Assembly (NCBI GenBank): GCA_004151065.3
Contig: NWUY0300020129.1
Coordinates: 6,109-24,129 of the forward strand
Length of the DNA: 18,021 nucleotides
From: Larix sibirica
Lineage: Eukaryota; Streptophyta; Pinopsida; Pinales; Pinaceae
Direction: 5' to 3'
Shown here one piece after another: positions 16,733 to 18,021 of this stretch. Each line of letters opens with the position of its first letter. Positions within the stretch are counted from its first letter, which is position 1. The notes beneath the pieces were generated by a model. The model made no database searches. It had not been told where the DNA came from and saw only the letters and a list, made by a program, of their open reading frames with translations. The translations under genes were made by a program, and so were the position numbers.

Positions 16733-18021
16733 TCATAGAGGTCCTCTTCTTGGCCAATAGCTTAGGTAGAGGCTCTCTACATGAGTGTTCTGAGCTTACC
16801 AAGCCCAAATTGTTTGACTAGCCAAATTATGACCCCTTCTGAATCCCCAAGTATCTCATGAAAGGCAAGGTGCAACCTTTTTTCAAGCTTCCTAAATTCT
16901 CTGAAGAATGTGGGTGAACTAGAAATCTTAAAATCTGTGATCAGCATATCACAAAGCAGAAATGGACCCCGCAATTTAGCAGTATGTTTGCTATGAATAA
17001 TCTGAATCTGAGACTGGACAACCCATTTCGCTGAGAAGAAGGCATCCTGAAGACCAATTTCAATCAACTCTAGTATTACATTCTGCTTGACCATTATGCA
17101 AATCTACATTGAAATATTGGAAGTCCTCTTTCACCCCCCAAATATCGACTGAAAAAGGTGAAGCTAGTTAGACATTTTGGGGGTACAATATGGAGTCTCG
17201 CAGTCCAGAGATGTCAAATACTTTGCAAAGCATAGGCCATCTGATATACGGTTTGTAGTTATGTATTTGGGTTCCACTTATCTCAAATATTATAAGATTG
17301 TGCTTGTGTATATTATTGTAGCATTTTCTAATAGAGTCCCAGAGTACTTTTGTGTTCTTTTTGTAGTGTAACTGGGCATTCTCATGTATTTGACGTTCTC
17401 TTATTTCTTCCTTATGGGGAGCTACCTTCTTGAATCTTCTCCTGAACCTTGTAGAGTAAGGTCGCATCCGTTGAACTGATGTAATGTTTCGATGAAGAGG
17501 GAAAAGAGGGGTGGTTTGTGAGGATGCAGAAAAGGTTGGACCTGGGTGCTCTTTCAGAATGGTGAGTGGATAATAGGTGAAAACCGGTATGTATATATGG
17601 CACGGTAGCTTGAATTTCGCAAACAAATTGGATTTTATGGCAGCTTTTGTGATTAGAAGATTTGTGAGAACTTAGCATGCAATCATAGACCACTAATGAC
17701 CTACTTGATTTTTATAGTTCATAGTGAGGGATATGGTTTGAATCTGTATGTATGTGGAATTAGGGTCAGATTCATTGGTAAAGCTAAAGGTAAATCCATG
17801 TCTAAATCTTCAGTGTTTTTTTACAGTTTTAGTATGGGAGATGTCACTTAGATGATGTTTATCATAATAATAATAAAATATATGTTATTTCAATATAGAT
17901 ATTAAATAAAAATATTTCCATATATAAAAAGAGAGATTTGATATGTAAATATGATATAAAAATGCTATATAGAGAATATATATATATATATGATATGATA
18001 TTTACATAGAAATATTGTTAC

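Larger units (their letters stand above)
15800..18021. repeat. Large exact direct repeat, copy 2 (2222 bp, runs off window)
   Basis: A copy of 11714-13935 with no difference seen. It contains second instances of the zf-RVT relic, 36-bp tandem and palindrome, 46-bp triplication, unrecognised frames and TA microsatellite. It carries only the end of the foldback element's right arm (15800-15816). Confidence 0.95.

Noticed and set aside
11714-18021. Long direct repeats read as LTRs of one retrotransposon
   Set aside because: The copies lack TG...CA ends, a primer-binding site or target-site duplication, one begins at an N, and the sequence between holds no full gag-pol.
1-18021. CRISPR arrays, bacterial operons, rRNA genes
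   Set aside because: No regularly spaced short repeats, no ribosome-binding-site-linked frames and no rRNA-like sequence were seen. The gene structure is eukaryotic.

Overview
The window looks like draft nuclear DNA of a land plant. It is long, AT-rich and intron-bearing, has one recognisable plant gene, and is otherwise full of decayed transposon and repeat sequence. The long repeat-littered flanks would suit a large genome (for example a gymnosperm), but the species cannot be read from the sequence.

Layout. Bases 1-7300 hold no gene I can support. They contain a tRNA-like SINE remnant at the left edge (minus strand), a foldback (MITE-like) element at 1437-1693, and simple repeats. Bases ~7070-10358 hold the one clear gene, a trifunctional UDP-rhamnose synthase (RHM family) on the plus strand. 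It has a promoter region, a 5' leader with an intron, a long first coding exon (8068-9681), a 215-bp intron (9682-9896) and a second coding exon (9897-10358). Together the exons encode about 691 residues. The leader is unusual: its first exon and the start of its intron are tandemly duplicated with a 237-bp period, and each copy carries nearly the same 12-codon upstream ORF. The protein's inter-domain linker also carries a 13-residue tandem duplication.

Bases 10359-15798 are downstream sequence with stacked repeats: a 75-bp tandem pair, a long hairpin element at 11552-11730 with a decayed relative at ~14036-14136, a 36-bp tandem ending in a perfect 44-bp palindrome, and a 46-bp triplication. 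They also hold a LINE reverse-transcriptase C-terminal (zf-RVT) relic on the minus strand and a Ty3/gypsy gag-protease relic on the plus strand.

At 15799 there is a single N. Immediately after it, 15800-18021 repeats 11714-13935 at a constant offset of 4086 bases with no difference seen, AT microsatellite included. Because the repeat begins exactly at the N, inside an arm of the hairpin element, a scaffolding or assembly artefact is more likely than a true recent tandem duplication. Everything right of 15799 should be treated as possibly not independent sequence.

Functionally the only active unit supported here is the RHM gene, which supplies UDP-L-rhamnose for pectin (rhamnogalacturonan) and for rhamnosylated flavonoids and other metabolites. 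The most distinctive biology is in its duplicated leader, which offers alternative first exons or splice donors, each with an upstream ORF. I found no evidence for an undescribed multi-gene system.
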